64,000 bases of DNA, taken from Streptomyces mirabilis (lineage in GTDB: Bacteria > Actinomycetota > Actinomycetes > Streptomycetales > Streptomycetaceae). Both the position numbers and the translations under genes were made by a program. Below are positions 31,163 through 39,218 of the stretch, in pieces (position 1 is the first letter of the stretch; each line of letters opens with the position of its first letter). The stretch lies in contig NZ_CP074102.1 of NCBI RefSeq assembly GCF_018310535.1, positions 4,402,001-4,466,000 of the forward strand. The letters run 5' to 3'. A model generated the notes under the pieces. That model saw nothing but the letters and a program-made list of their open reading frames with translations. It did no database searches and was not told the origin of the DNA.

Positions 31163-34100
31163 TTGACTCGTCATGCCTTCGTGCGCCTGCGTCTCGTCGC
31201 CGCCTCCGCGGTGCTGGCGGCCGGCCTGAGCCCGTTGCTGCCGTCGCCGACGGCGGTCGCGGACGCGCCGCAGGAGACGGTGGTGCCGGCGACACTGCGC
31301 AGCACCTACACCTCGGCCGAGCTCTACAGCGGGTCGACGGCCGGCGGCCACGACGGCGCGGGACAGCAGGGCGTCTTCCACACGCTGGAGGGGTCCGGGC
31401 TGGTCTGGACGCGGTACGCGGACGGAACGTCGGTGCCCGTGACGCGGCCGGCAGGGATCACCGGTACCTGGGGGACCGGCGGCGACGTCCTCGCGTACCG
31501 CTACGCGGGGGGCCGGGTCGACCTGTGGAACGCGGTCGACGGGACCACCCACACCCTCCAGACACCCTCGGGCCTGACGCTGCTCACCGCGTACAGCGAC
31601 CTGGCGGTCGCCTACCGAGGCGTGAAGGACGAGAACGGCAGGGCCTGGCGGGAGATGCACCTGCTGTTCCCGGAGGCCGACGGCAGCACGCGTGACGTGC
31701 CGGTCGGCGGAGTGCCCGCGGGCGTGGAGCTCGGAGCGCCCGTGGGCGGTGACGCCGACGGGCTGCTGTTCCAGGCCTCGAAGGACGGGCAGTACCTGTC
31801 GGTCATGGTCGACCGGCGGACGGGGCAGGTGCGGGACTGGACCCCGCCGCGCTCCAAGGTCTACCTCAGGGCCCAGGTCACCGCCGAGCACGTGGTCCTG
31901 TTCAACGTCAACGAGACCGCCGTGCAGGTGTTCTCCCGCTCCGACCTGTCGGCGGCCCCGACCGAGGTCACGCTGTCGGGCAGCGGCAGCGTGAACCCCG
32001 CGCAGGACCTCGCCGTCGTCGGCGACTGGCTGGTCCACCGGCCCAGCGGCGGTACGGCGGTGATCGCCAAACCGATCGCGGGTGGCCCCGCGGTCACCTT
32101 GATGCCCTCGTCGGGTGTCTACTCCTCCGCCGTCTCCGACGGCACCGCCGTCCTGATCGGCCGCACCACCGCCGACGACTGGGGCGTCCAGCGCATCCAG
32201 CCGGGCCCGGGCGGCAGTCCGGTCGTCACCCAGGTCAGGGCTCTGCCCAAGCCGCCGATCAAGATCCAGGGACTGTCCCTGGAACAGGGGCGGCTGCTCG
32301 TCGCCGACACCGGCGGCCCGGGCGGACACCGCGACGACTACGTACGGACCGTCGCCGTGACCGGCACCCCCGAGTTCGGCGCACGCTCGTCGTTCGACGG
32401 CACCGACCTGAACCTCGGCACCTGCCCGGCGACGGAGGTCGGCTGCTCCCAGCTCCATGGCACGGCCGACGGTCGCGCCGCCTGGGTGACGAAGGACAGC
32501 GCGACCAGCGACCGTATTCGCGTCAACGGGCCGGCCCCGTACACCTTCTGGGAGCGCAGTGTCCCCGCCGGTGGCCGGATCACCGACGTGTCAGGCCAGT
32601 ACCTGATCCACACGACGGACACCGCGCAGAGCGTCTACAAGATCGGCAACGACGGCGCCCCGGCGCTCACCCGCACGCCCGGCGCCGCCGCCCTCTCCGG
32701 CGACACCCTGTGGACCCGGGGCACCACCCCCGGCACCGTCACGGCGTACGACCTCACCACGAAGAAGACCACCGAGACCCTCACCACCGACGCCGGCTGC
32801 GCACCCACCGAACTGCGGGCCAACGGCCGTTGGCTGTACTGGAGTTGCGCCGACGGAACAGCCGGCGTCTACGACCGTACGGCGAAGAAGTCCGTGCCCG
32901 TCCCGGCCGGCGAGGCGGAACTCGGCGACGGATTCGTCGTCACGCACGACAGACAGGCCGGACAACTGGTCCTCACGACGGTCGCGGACGGCACACCCGT
33001 GAGCCGCGTGATCGGCGCACTGCCCGACACCGGAATCTCCCAGCGCGACGTGCGCTGGACGGTCGACGAGTCGACCGGAAACGTGGCCTACGTCGACGAC
33101 CAGGAGCGCGTGCACCTCGTGCCGACCGGCGTCACCCAGCAGCCGCTGCGCCTGCTGGCCCCGGTCGACTCGGCGTCCATCCTCGTCGCGCATGAGATCG
33201 ACACGACGCCGTCCACGCTGACCACCGTGCTGCTGTCGAAGCCGGCCGCGGGCTGGCGGCTGACCGTGCGCAGCCGCGCCACCGGCAAGGTCGTGGACAC
33301 GCGGGACGGCGGTGCGACACGGGGCGAGGTGAAGGTCGGCTGGTTCGGGACGGACGCCAAGGGGGCGTTCCTGACGAACGGGTCGTACGACTGGACGCTG
33401 TCCGTCACACCGGCCGACGGCGTCGGTGCCCCGGTGACGGCGAGCGGCACGGTCGCCCTGTTCGACGCCGCGCCGGCTCGCCACGACTACATCGGCGGCG
33501 GCGACTCCGTCGGCGACCTGCTCACCCTCAGCTCCTCGGGCACGCTGGGCTTCCGGCAGGGCTCGGGCAAGGGCACGTTCTCCGTGAACCTCGGCACCAG
33601 CAGCGGCTGGACGACGACCAACAAGGTGGTGCCGTTCGGCGACCTGAGCGGCGACCGCTGCAACGACGTCCTGGTCCGGCTGACCAGCGGGGCACTGCGC
33701 GCGTACAAGCCGGACTGCTACGGCAGGCTGAAGCCGTCGACGGCGTACACCTCGCTCGGCACCAGCGGCTGGAACCAGTACGACGTCCTCACCGCGCCCG
33801 GCGACATCAGCGGCGACGGCCGCCCGGATCTGATCGCGCGCAACACGGCGACCGGCACGGTGTACCTCTACAAGGGCACGAGCACGGGCAAGCTGTCCGC
33901 GCGCGTGAAGCTGTACGCCAACTGGAAGACGTACAAGAAGGTCGTCGGCGTCGGTGACCTGAACGGCGACGGCATCGGTGACCTGCTCGCCCAGGACAAG
34001 ACCAACACCCTGTACCGCTACTACGGCACCGGCAAGGGGTCGTTCGGCGGGCGGACGAAGGTGTTCGCGGGCTGGGGCGGGTCGTACGACGTCGTCGTCG

Positions 34101-34252
34101 GCGCCGGGGACATCACGGGCGACGGCAGGGCGGATCTGGTCGCGCGGGACACCGCGGGCAATCTGTACCGTCAGAACGGCACCGGCAAGGGGTCGTTCGC
34201 GGCGCGGGTCAAGATCGGGAGCGGCTGGCAGGGCTACAAGGGCCTTTTCTAG
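31163..34252 (+). CDS. Secreted FG-GAP/VCBS-repeat protein
   Basis: 1029 residues. TTG start at 31163 chosen because GGGGAGGG lies about 6 nt upstream and it opens a proper signal peptide (LTRHAFVRLRLVAASAVLAA...AVADA). The N-terminal 600 residues are predicted beta-propeller; a FlgD-like Ig segment (about 690-760, WRLTVRSRATGK..) follows; the C-terminus has four FG-GAP repeats with calcium-binding loops (DLSGDRCND, DISGDGRPD, DLNGDGIGD, DITGDGRAD). Extracellular, probably calcium-stabilised surface protein; many Streptomyces encode several of these. No catalytic motif seen. Confidence 0.87.
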   Translation: MTRHAFVRLRLVAASAVLAAGLSPLLPSPTAVADAPQETVVPATLRSTYTSAELYSGSTAGGHDGAGQQGVFHTLEGSGLVWTRYADGTSVPVTRPAGITGTWGTGGDVLAYRYAGGRVDLWNAVDGTTHTLQTPSGLTLLTAYSDLAVAYRGVKDENGRAWREMHLLFPEADGSTRDVPVGGVPAGVELGAPVGGDADGLLFQASKDGQYLSVMVDRRTGQVRDWTPPRSKVYLRAQVTAEHVVLFNVNETAVQVFSRSDLSAAPTEVTLSGSGSVNPAQDLAVVGDWLVHRPSGGTAVIAKPIAGGPAVTLMPSSGVYSSAVSDGTAVLIGRTTADDWGVQRIQPGPGGSPVVTQVRALPKPPIKIQGLSLEQGRLLVADTGGPGGHRDDYVRTVAVTGTPEFGARSSFDGTDLNLGTCPATEVGCSQLHGTADGRAAWVTKDSATSDRIRVNGPAPYTFWERSVPAGGRITDVSGQYLIHTTDTAQSVYKIGNDGAPALTRTPGAAALSGDTLWTRGTTPGTVTAYDLTTKKTTETLTTDAGCAPTELRANGRWLYWSCADGTAGVYDRTAKKSVPVPAGEAELGDGFVVTHDRQAGQLVLTTVADGTPVSRVIGALPDTGISQRDVRWTVDESTGNVAYVDDQERVHLVPTGVTQQPLRLLAPVDSASILVAHEIDTTPSTLTTVLLSKPAAGWRLTVRSRATGKVVDTRDGGATRGEVKVGWFGTDAKGAFLTNGSYDWTLSVTPADGVGAPVTASGTVALFDAAPARHDYIGGGDSVGDLLTLSSSGTLGFRQGSGKGTFSVNLGTSSGWTTTNKVVPFGDLSGDRCNDVLVRLTSGALRAYKPDCYGRLKPSTAYTSLGTSGWNQYDVLTAPGDISGDGRPDLIARNTATGTVYLYKGTSTGKLSARVKLYANWKTYKKVVGVGDLNGDGIGDLLAQDKTNTLYRYYGTGKGSFGGRTKVFAGWGGSYDVVVGAGDITGDGRADLVARDTAGNLYRQNGTGKGSFAARVKIGSGWQGYKGLF

Positions 34253-34285
34253 CCAACCCGACGACTTGATCGGTGCATGTCGATC

Positions 34286-34308
34286 CCCCAGCGAGGGAAT
34301 CGCTGGGG
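34286..34308 (+). promoter_or_regulatory. Hairpin directly before the permease start codon
   Basis: CCCCAGCGA (34286-34294) and TCGCTGGGG (34300-34308) form a perfect 9-bp stem with the loop GGGAA; the ATG follows at 34310. The only ribosome-binding-like sequence (GAGGGA) straddles the stem and loop. It could be a translational switch or the terminator of the upstream gene. Confidence 0.55.
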
Positions 34309-34309
34309 C

Positions 34310-35845
34310 ATGACAGATGACGCCATGGCGAGTGGGCTGTCGGACGAAGAACGGCTTGCCCAGCTCGGCTACACGCAGGTTCTCGCCCGCCGTATGTCGG
34401 CGTTCTCCAACTACGCGGTCTCGTTCACGATCATCTCGGTTCTCTCGGGGTGCCTGACGCTGTATCTGTTCGGCATGAACACCGGCGGCCCCGCCGTGAT
34501 CACGTGGGGGTGGGTCGCGGTCGGACTGATGACGCTGTTCGTCGGGCTGTCGATGGCCGAGATCTGTTCGGCCTATCCGACCTCGGCGGGGCTGTACTTC
34601 TGGGCCCACCGGCTGGCGCCCGCGAGGTCGGCCGCCGCCTGGGCCTGGTTCACGGGGTGGTTCAACGTCCTCGGGCAGGTCGCGGTGACTGCCGGGATCG
34701 ACTTCGGCGCGGCGTCCTTCCTGGGCGCGTATCTGAACCTGCAGTTCGACTTCACGATCACGCCGGGCCGTACGATCCTGCTCTTCGCCGGGATCCTCGT
34801 CCTGCACGGGCTGCTGAACACCTTCGGGGTCCGGATCGTCGCCCTCCTCAACGACATCAGCGTGTGGTGGCACGTGCTGGGTGTCGGGGTGATCGTGGGC
34901 GCGCTGGCCTTCGTACCGGACCACCATCAGTCGGCGTCCTTCGTGTTCACGCACTTCGTGAACAACACGGGCTGGGGCAGCGGCGTGTACGTCGTCCTCA
35001 TCGGCCTGCTGATGGCGCAGTACACCTTCACCGGGTACGACGCCTCCGCCCATATGACCGAGGAGACGCACGACGCGTCGACGGCGGGCCCGAAGGGCAT
35101 CGTGCAGTCGATCTGGACCTCGTGGATAGCCGGGTTCGTGCTGCTGCTGGGCTTCACCTTCGCCATCCAGTCGTACGACAAGGAGCTGGGCTCGGCGACG
35201 GGCGCGCCGCCGGCGCAGATCCTGCTCGACGCGCTGGGGGCGACGGCGGGCAAGCTCCTGCTCCTGGTCGTGATCGGCGCGCAGCTCTTCTGCGGGATGG
35301 CGTCCGTCACCGCCAACAGCCGCATGATCTACGCGTTTTCGCGGGACGGCGCGCTGCCGTTCTCACACGTCTGGCACACCGTGAGCCCGCGCACCCGCAC
35401 GCCGGTCGCGGCGGTGTGGCTGGCGGCACTGGGCGCGCTCGTGCTGGGGCTGCCGTACCTGATCAATGTGACGGCGTACGCGGCCGTGACGTCGATCGCT
35501 GTGATCGGGCTCTACATCGCGTACGTCATCCCGACGCTGCTGCGGCTGCGCAAGGGGGAGGCGTTCGAGCGGGGGCCGTGGCACCTGGGCCGCTGGTCGC
35601 GCGCGATCGGCGTGGTCTCGGTCGCCTGGGTCGTCGTGATCACGGTCCTGTTCATGCTGCCGCAGGTCTCGCCGGTCACCTGGGAGACCTTCAACTACGC
35701 CCCGGTCGCGGTCCTCGTCGTCCTCGGCTTCGCCGCGACCTGGTGGCTGGCCTCGGCCCGCCACTGGTTCCTCAACCCCGACCACGCCCGCACGGTCGCC
35801 CGCGTGGCGGCGCGCAAGGAAGCGCCCGAACCGGTTGATCCATAG
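34310..35845 (+). CDS. APC-family amino-acid permease
   Basis: 511 residues, about 12 membrane segments, of the amino-acid/polyamine/organocation superfamily (AmAT or GABA-permease-like group). Typical features: N-terminal LGYTQVLARRMSAFSNYAVSF, the first helix break SVLSGCLTLY..., and MAEICSAYPTSAGLYFW in helix 2. ATG 34310 (MTDDAM) is preferred; ATG 34277 would place the hairpin inside the coding sequence, and ATG 34325 is also possible. Imports amino acids or amines by cation symport or exchange; substrate not predictable. It follows the FG-GAP gene by 57 bp, but they look functionally unrelated. Confidence 0.9.
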   Translation: MTDDAMASGLSDEERLAQLGYTQVLARRMSAFSNYAVSFTIISVLSGCLTLYLFGMNTGGPAVITWGWVAVGLMTLFVGLSMAEICSAYPTSAGLYFWAHRLAPARSAAAWAWFTGWFNVLGQVAVTAGIDFGAASFLGAYLNLQFDFTITPGRTILLFAGILVLHGLLNTFGVRIVALLNDISVWWHVLGVGVIVGALAFVPDHHQSASFVFTHFVNNTGWGSGVYVVLIGLLMAQYTFTGYDASAHMTEETHDASTAGPKGIVQSIWTSWIAGFVLLLGFTFAIQSYDKELGSATGAPPAQILLDALGATAGKLLLLVVIGAQLFCGMASVTANSRMIYAFSRDGALPFSHVWHTVSPRTRTPVAAVWLAALGALVLGLPYLINVTAYAAVTSIAVIGLYIAYVIPTLLRLRKGEAFERGPWHLGRWSRAIGVVSVAWVVVITVLFMLPQVSPVTWETFNYAPVAVLVVLGFAATWWLASARHWFLNPDHARTVARVAARKEAPEPVDP

Positions 35846-35954
35846 GGCTGTTCGCTGTTGGCGTGGCCGGGACGCCGATACCCGATCGGAGTCCTGGCCT
35901 CGTCCGGCTATGCTCGGGGATGCATCGGCACGGGATCGATCCGGGCCGGCGTGT

Positions 35955-36027
35955 GGACCCTTAGCTCAATTGGCAGAGCAGTGGACTTTTAATCCATTGG
36001 TTGTGGGTTCGAGTCCCACAGGGTCTA
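35955..36027 (+). tRNA. tRNA-Lys (anticodon TTT)
   Basis: 73 nt; acceptor GGACCCT/AGGGTCT (first pair G-U), anticodon loop CTTTTAA (TTT) closed by GTGGA/TCCAT, T-loop TTCGAGT with stem GTGGG/CCCAC. CCA is not encoded. Confidence 0.94.
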
Positions 36028-36030
36028 CCG

Positions 36031-36068
36031 AAAAGCCCCAGGTCAGAGGGAATCTGACCTGGGGCTTC
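36031..36068. terminator. Bidirectional terminator between tRNA-Lys and ribA
   Basis: Stem AGCCCCAGGTCAGA / TCTGACCTGGGGCT with GGGAA loop, flanked by AAA on the left and T on the right; serves the rightward tRNA and the leftward ribA gene. Confidence 0.9.
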
Positions 36069-36099
36069 GGTGTGCTTGGGGAGTGTGGGGCCCGATGGC

Positions 36100-36726
36100 T
36101 CAGCCCGCCGTGAGTTCCGGCAGGGGGAGCGTGTGCTGGGTCTGGAGGACCTTGGCGCGCAGGTAGCGCACGTTGTGGGCGGTGGTGAAGACGCCCGTCG
36201 GGACACGGTGGGAGACCGTGACGCCGAGGTCGCGCAGCTGCTCGGCCTTGTCCGGGTTGTTGGAGAGCAGGTCCAGGTCGTCGATGCCGAGGGCCTGGAG
36301 CATCTGGGCCGCCGCCGTGTAGTCGCGGCCGTCCTCGGGCAGACCGAGCGCGGCGTTTGCGGCGTATGTGTCGAGGCCCTGGTCCTGGAGGGCGTACGCG
36401 TCGAGCTTGTTGTAGAGGCCGATGCCGCGGCCCTCCTGACGGAGGTACAGGAGCACTCCGCCGCGCTCCGCGATCTGCTCCACCGCCTCGCGCAGCTGCG
36501 GGCCGCAGTCGCAGCGGGCCGAGCCGAAGACGTCACCGGTCAGGCATTCGGAGTGGAGCCGCACCAGCGGGGTCGCGCCGGGCTTGCCGAGCACGACGGC
36601 GAGGTGCTCCTTGTCGTCGGCGAGGCCGTGGAAGGTGACCAACTCCGCGTCGACCGAGTAGCCGTCGCCGAAACGCAGGGGCACAGTGACGCGGGTGCGC
36701 ACCGTGGCGGTGGGGAAATCGCGCAT
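36100..36726 (-). CDS. ribA: GTP cyclohydrolase II
   Basis: 208-residue stand-alone GTP cyclohydrolase II, first step of riboflavin-type pathways (GTP to 2,5-diamino-6-ribosylaminopyrimidinone phosphate). Zinc ligands are in [18 protein letters not shown], and the catalytic/arginine segment is [14 protein letters not shown]; both complete. ATG 36726 is supported by GGAGA 6 nt upstream. Two 20-bp operator-like dyads lie directly upstream (36771-36834), matching one beside the marR gene, so it is probably controlled by that MarR. It lacks the fused RibB domain present in many primary RibBA enzymes and may be an accessory copy. Confidence 0.93.
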   Translation of the reverse strand: MRDFPTATVRTRVTVPLRFGDGYSVDAELVTFHGLADDKEHLAVVLGKPGATPLVRLHSECLTGDVFGSARCDCGPQLREAVEQIAERGGVLLYLRQEGRGIGLYNKLDAYALQDQGLDTYAANAALGLPEDGRDYTAAAQMLQALGIDDLDLLSNNPDKAEQLRDLGVTVSHRVPTGVFTTAHNVRYLRAKVLQTQHTLPLPELTAG

Positions 36727-36770
36727 GTTGTCTCTCCGGTCCAGCGGGTGTGGTGCGAGTTGTGCCGGTG

Positions 36771-36834
36771 GTGCTTCAGTTTTGAAGCACTGCCTCGGAG
36801 GCAGACAGTACACGGTGCTTTAAAGTTCAAGCAA
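36771..36834. promoter_or_regulatory. Two MarR-type operators upstream of ribA
   Basis: Site 1, GTGCTTCAGTTTTGAAGCAC (36771-36790), is a perfect 8-bp inverted repeat with a 4-bp centre. Site 2, GTGCTTTAAAGTTCAAGCAA (36815-36834), shares the same half-site TTGCTT/AAGCA. The ribA promoter must lie within or next to them, so binding should repress ribA. Confidence 0.65.
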
Positions 36835-36847
36835 CGGCTTTGCTCGA

Positions 36848-36952
36848 TTCCGTGTCGTACGGCTCACGAAGAGTGCTGTCGTACGGCTCGCGAGGAATGT
36901 CGTCGCCGACTACGAGGAACGCCGTCGCCGACTCACGAAGAACGCCGTCGCC
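36848..36952. repeat. Degenerate 22-24 bp tandem repeats at the marR 3' end
   Basis: Four imperfect units, two of type GTCGTACGGCTC-CGAAG/GG and two of type CGTCGCCGACT-ACGAAG/GG, extend from the intergenic DNA into the last codons of the leftward marR gene, where they encode the Arg/Ser-rich tail. Confidence 0.7.
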
Positions 36953-37436
36953 ATGGCAGATCTTCCCCGCAGGCCCCGGGATTCTCCCCCTGGATGCCGC
37001 GGGTGATGGCCCCGCAGATCTCCTCCAGTTGTCCCACCTGCTCCGGGGTCAGCCGGTCGAAGACCGCCCTCATGACCTGCTCCGCGTGACCCGGCGCCGC
37101 CCGCTCCAGAACGTCCATGCCCTCGTCCGTGAGGACCGCGACCTGGGTGCGCTTGTCGCTGTGGCAGCCCTCCCGGCGCACCAGGCCGTCGTTCGCCAGC
37201 CGGGTGACGCCGTACGTCAGCCGACTGCGGGTGATCTTCAGGATCTCGGCGAGGTCGGTCATCCGCAGCCGCCGGTCCGGTGCCTCGGACAGCATGGCCA
37301 GGATGGAGTAGTAAAGGTGGGGCATGCCGGTCTCGGCCTGGAGTTGCCGGTCGATCGTGTCCTCCAGGAGCGAGGTGGCGGCGTTGTACGCGCGCCAGGC
37401 GCGCTGCTCGGCGGGGGAGAGCCAGCGGGTCGTCAT
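36933..37436 (-). CDS. MarR-family transcriptional regulator
   Basis: 167-residue winged helix-turn-helix regulator: dimerisation helices at both ends and the wHTH core RMTDLAEILKITRSRLTYGVTRLANDGLVRR about residues 58-90, followed by the wing CHSDKRTQVAVLTDEG. ATG region at 37436. Divergent from the ribD-like gene and flanked on the other side by ribA; the shared 20-bp element at 37452-37471 and 36771-36834 suggests it represses both neighbours and itself. Ligand not known; a flavin or pyrimidine intermediate, or a phenolic compound as in other MarRs, is possible. Confidence 0.9.
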   Translation of the reverse strand: MTTRWLSPAEQRAWRAYNAATSLLEDTIDRQLQAETGMPHLYYSILAMLSEAPDRRLRMTDLAEILKITRSRLTYGVTRLANDGLVRREGCHSDKRTQVAVLTDEGMDVLERAAPGHAEQVMRAVFDRLTPEQVGQLEEICGAITRGIQGENPGACGEDLPWRRRSS

Positions 37437-37451
37437 GCCGCCAGTCTAGGT

Positions 37452-37471
37452 ATTGTTTAAAACTTGAACCA
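37452..37471. promoter_or_regulatory. MarR-type operator between marR and the ribD-like gene
   Basis: ATTGTTTAAAACTTGAACCA aligns with the two sites before ribA (about 12 of 20 positions equal to site 2). It lies 16 bp from the marR start and 38 bp from the ribD-like start, an ideal place to control both divergent genes. Confidence 0.6.
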
Positions 37472-37508
37472 CTAGGAGCCCTGCGCTCGGAGCTGGAGAG
37501 TGCGCCCC

Positions 37509-38651
37509 ATGCCCCACCCCTATGTCCTGTTGTCCGCCGCCGTCTCCCTCGACGGCTTCCTGGACGACACCGGCCCCGACCGCCTGCTGCTCTCGGGCCC
37601 GGCCGACTTCGACCGGGTCGACGAGGTGCGGGCGTCCAGCGACGCGATCCTGATCGGCGCCGGCACCATCCGCGCGGACAACCCCCGGCTGCTGGTCAAC
37701 TCCGCCGAGCGCCGGGCGGCGCGGATCGCCGCAGGACGCCCGGAGTACCCGCTGAAGGTCACCGTCAGCGGCTCCGGCGACCTCGACCCGGACGCCCAGT
37801 TCTGGCACACGGGCGGCGAGAAGGTCGTCTACACGACGGACAAGGGTGCCGGACGCGCCACCGACGCCCTGCGCGGACTGGACGTCGCCGTGGTCCCGAC
37901 CGGCGCCGAATTGGACTGGCGCGTCGTGCTCGAACACCTCCACGACGTACGCGGGGTGCGGCGGCTCATGGTCGAGGGCGGGGGGCGCGTGCACACCCAG
38001 CTGATGGCGCAGGGGCTGGCGGACGAGCTGCAGCTCGCCGTCGCGCCGCTCTTCGTGGGGGAGCCGGACGCGCCACGGCTGTTCGGACCCGGGGGATATC
38101 CGCCGGGCCGGATGCTGCTGGTGGAGACACGGCCGGTCGGGGACGTCGTCCTCGTCCGCTACGTCCCCACCGCACCCGGGGCGGGCGCTCTCGCCTCCGC
38201 CGCGGACCGGCACTGGCTGGGCGTCGCCTGCGAGCTGGCGGCGCTGTGCCCGCCCTCGGAGACGGCGTTCAGTGTGGGGGCGGTGGTGGTGGCGGCCGAC
38301 GGCACCGAGCTGGCGCGCGGGCACTCGCGGGAGGGCGACGACCCCGTCGTGCACGCCGAGGAGGCGGCGCTCGCGAAGATCGATGCCGCGGATCCGCGGC
38401 TGCGCTCCGCCACCGTGTACAGCAGCCTGGAACCCTGCGCGCGGAGGGCGTCCCGGCCCGCGCCCTGTGCGCGGCTGATCCTCGACGCGGGTGTACGGCG
38501 GGTGGTCACCGCGTGGCGCGAGCCCGACACGTTCGTGACGGGGGCCGACGGGAACGGTCTGCTCGTGGCCGCGGGGGCGGATGTCGTCGTACTGCCGGAG
38601 TTCGAGGAGCAGGCCGTGGCGCCCAATCGGCACCTTCTCGCGGCCGGGTAG
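37509..38651 (+). CDS. Bifunctional RibD-like protein with reversed domain order
   Basis: 380 residues. The N-terminal half is a RibD-C/dihydrofolate-reductase-like domain (YVLLSAAVSLDGFLDD, DAILIGAGTIRADNPRLLV, RRLMVEGGGRVHTQLM), the reductase that acts on pyrimidine intermediates of riboflavin synthesis. The C-terminal half is a cytidine-deaminase-like domain with zinc motifs HAEEAAL and SSLEPCARRASRPAPC. Canonical RibD has the deaminase first, so the order is inverted. ATG 37509 with GGAGAG upstream. With ribA and marR it forms a small, separately regulated pyrimidine/flavin module distinct from the main rib operon. Confidence 0.88.
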   Translation: MPHPYVLLSAAVSLDGFLDDTGPDRLLLSGPADFDRVDEVRASSDAILIGAGTIRADNPRLLVNSAERRAARIAAGRPEYPLKVTVSGSGDLDPDAQFWHTGGEKVVYTTDKGAGRATDALRGLDVAVVPTGAELDWRVVLEHLHDVRGVRRLMVEGGGRVHTQLMAQGLADELQLAVAPLFVGEPDAPRLFGPGGYPPGRMLLVETRPVGDVVLVRYVPTAPGAGALASAADRHWLGVACELAALCPPSETAFSVGAVVVAADGTELARGHSREGDDPVVHAEEAALAKIDAADPRLRSATVYSSLEPCARRASRPAPCARLILDAGVRRVVTAWREPDTFVTGADGNGLLVAAGADVVVLPEFEEQAVAPNRHLLAAG

Positions 38652-38724
38652 GGGCGGCCTCGCGGGCGTCCGCGAAAAGCCTGGTGAATCGGGCCCCGCG
38701 GATGGCGTACACTAATTTCAACGA

Positions 38725-38798
38725 CGCGGGGTGGAGCAGCTCGGTAGCTCGCTGGGCTCATAACCCAGAGGTCGCAGGTTCAAATCCTGTCCCCGCTA
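38725..38798 (+). tRNA. Initiator tRNA-fMet (anticodon CAT)
   Basis: 74 nt; anticodon loop CTCATAA (CAT), anticodon stem CTGGG/CCCAG with the three consecutive G-C pairs of initiators, and a mismatched first acceptor pair (C1 with T72), both hallmarks of initiator tRNA. T-loop TTCAAAT. Confidence 0.95.
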
Positions 38799-38805
38799 CT
38801 GAAGG

Positions 38806-38848
38806 CCAAGGGCCGGAACTCGGAAACGAGTTCCGGCCCTTGGTTTTT
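38806..38848 (+). terminator. Terminator after tRNA-fMet
   Basis: Perfect 17-bp stem CCAAGGGCCGGAACTCG / CGAGTTCCGGCCCTTGG with a GAAA tetraloop, followed by TTTTT. Confidence 0.95.
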
Positions 38849-38964
38849 CCCGTCTGCCGTCCCAGATTTCTTGCCGTCCGGGTTTCCTCCCGCCCGGCTT
38901 TCCCGTTTGCCGTCCCGCCCCGGTTTTCCCTGCCGACCCGACTTTCTGTAGTCTTCCGCTCACT

Positions 38965-39156
38965 ATGAGTCGTCCTCGGTGGCTGGTCCGGTGCGCGCCG
39001 GCGTTCGCGCTGCTGCTCGCCGCGTGCGCGCTGTTCTTCGGGGTCTGCCACGGCGGTCATGGCTTCGTGCCGGACGGCGGGACCGTCGTCGCCCCGGCCG
39101 GGCACCACCACGGGCACGGCGGAGCGGGCGGCGTCCGGTGGTCGGGCTCGGACTGA
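38965..39156 (+). CDS. Small His-rich membrane peptide
   Basis: 63 residues: basic N-terminus, one hydrophobic segment (about 10-28, CAPAFALLLAACALFFGVC), then a short tail with HGGHGF and GHHHGHGG. Either a single-pass membrane peptide or a secreted/lipidated one (LAAC resembles a lipobox). A -10-like TAGTCT lies 10 nt upstream of the ATG. It precedes the phosphatase gene by 62 bp and may be co-transcribed. The His cluster suggests metal binding (inference). Could be spurious. Confidence 0.45.
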   Translation: MSRPRWLVRCAPAFALLLAACALFFGVCHGGHGFVPDGGTVVAPAGHHHGHGGAGGVRWSGSD

Positions 39157-39218
39157 CGCATCCCCCGGTCGGCCCCTCACCACTCGCCCCCCGCCCCCGC
39201 GCCGGGAAGCCTGGACGG

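Noticed and set aside
27879..31295. 1138-codon minus-strand frame opposite the lipoprotein and DEAD-box genes
   Set aside because: Repetitive Val/Thr/Ala sequence is the antisense image of the RGG repeats; it crosses a promoter region and a terminator.
32591..35071. 826-codon minus-strand frame opposite the FG-GAP and permease genes
   Set aside because: Spans two well-supported plus-strand genes and the gap between them, with no recognisable domain.
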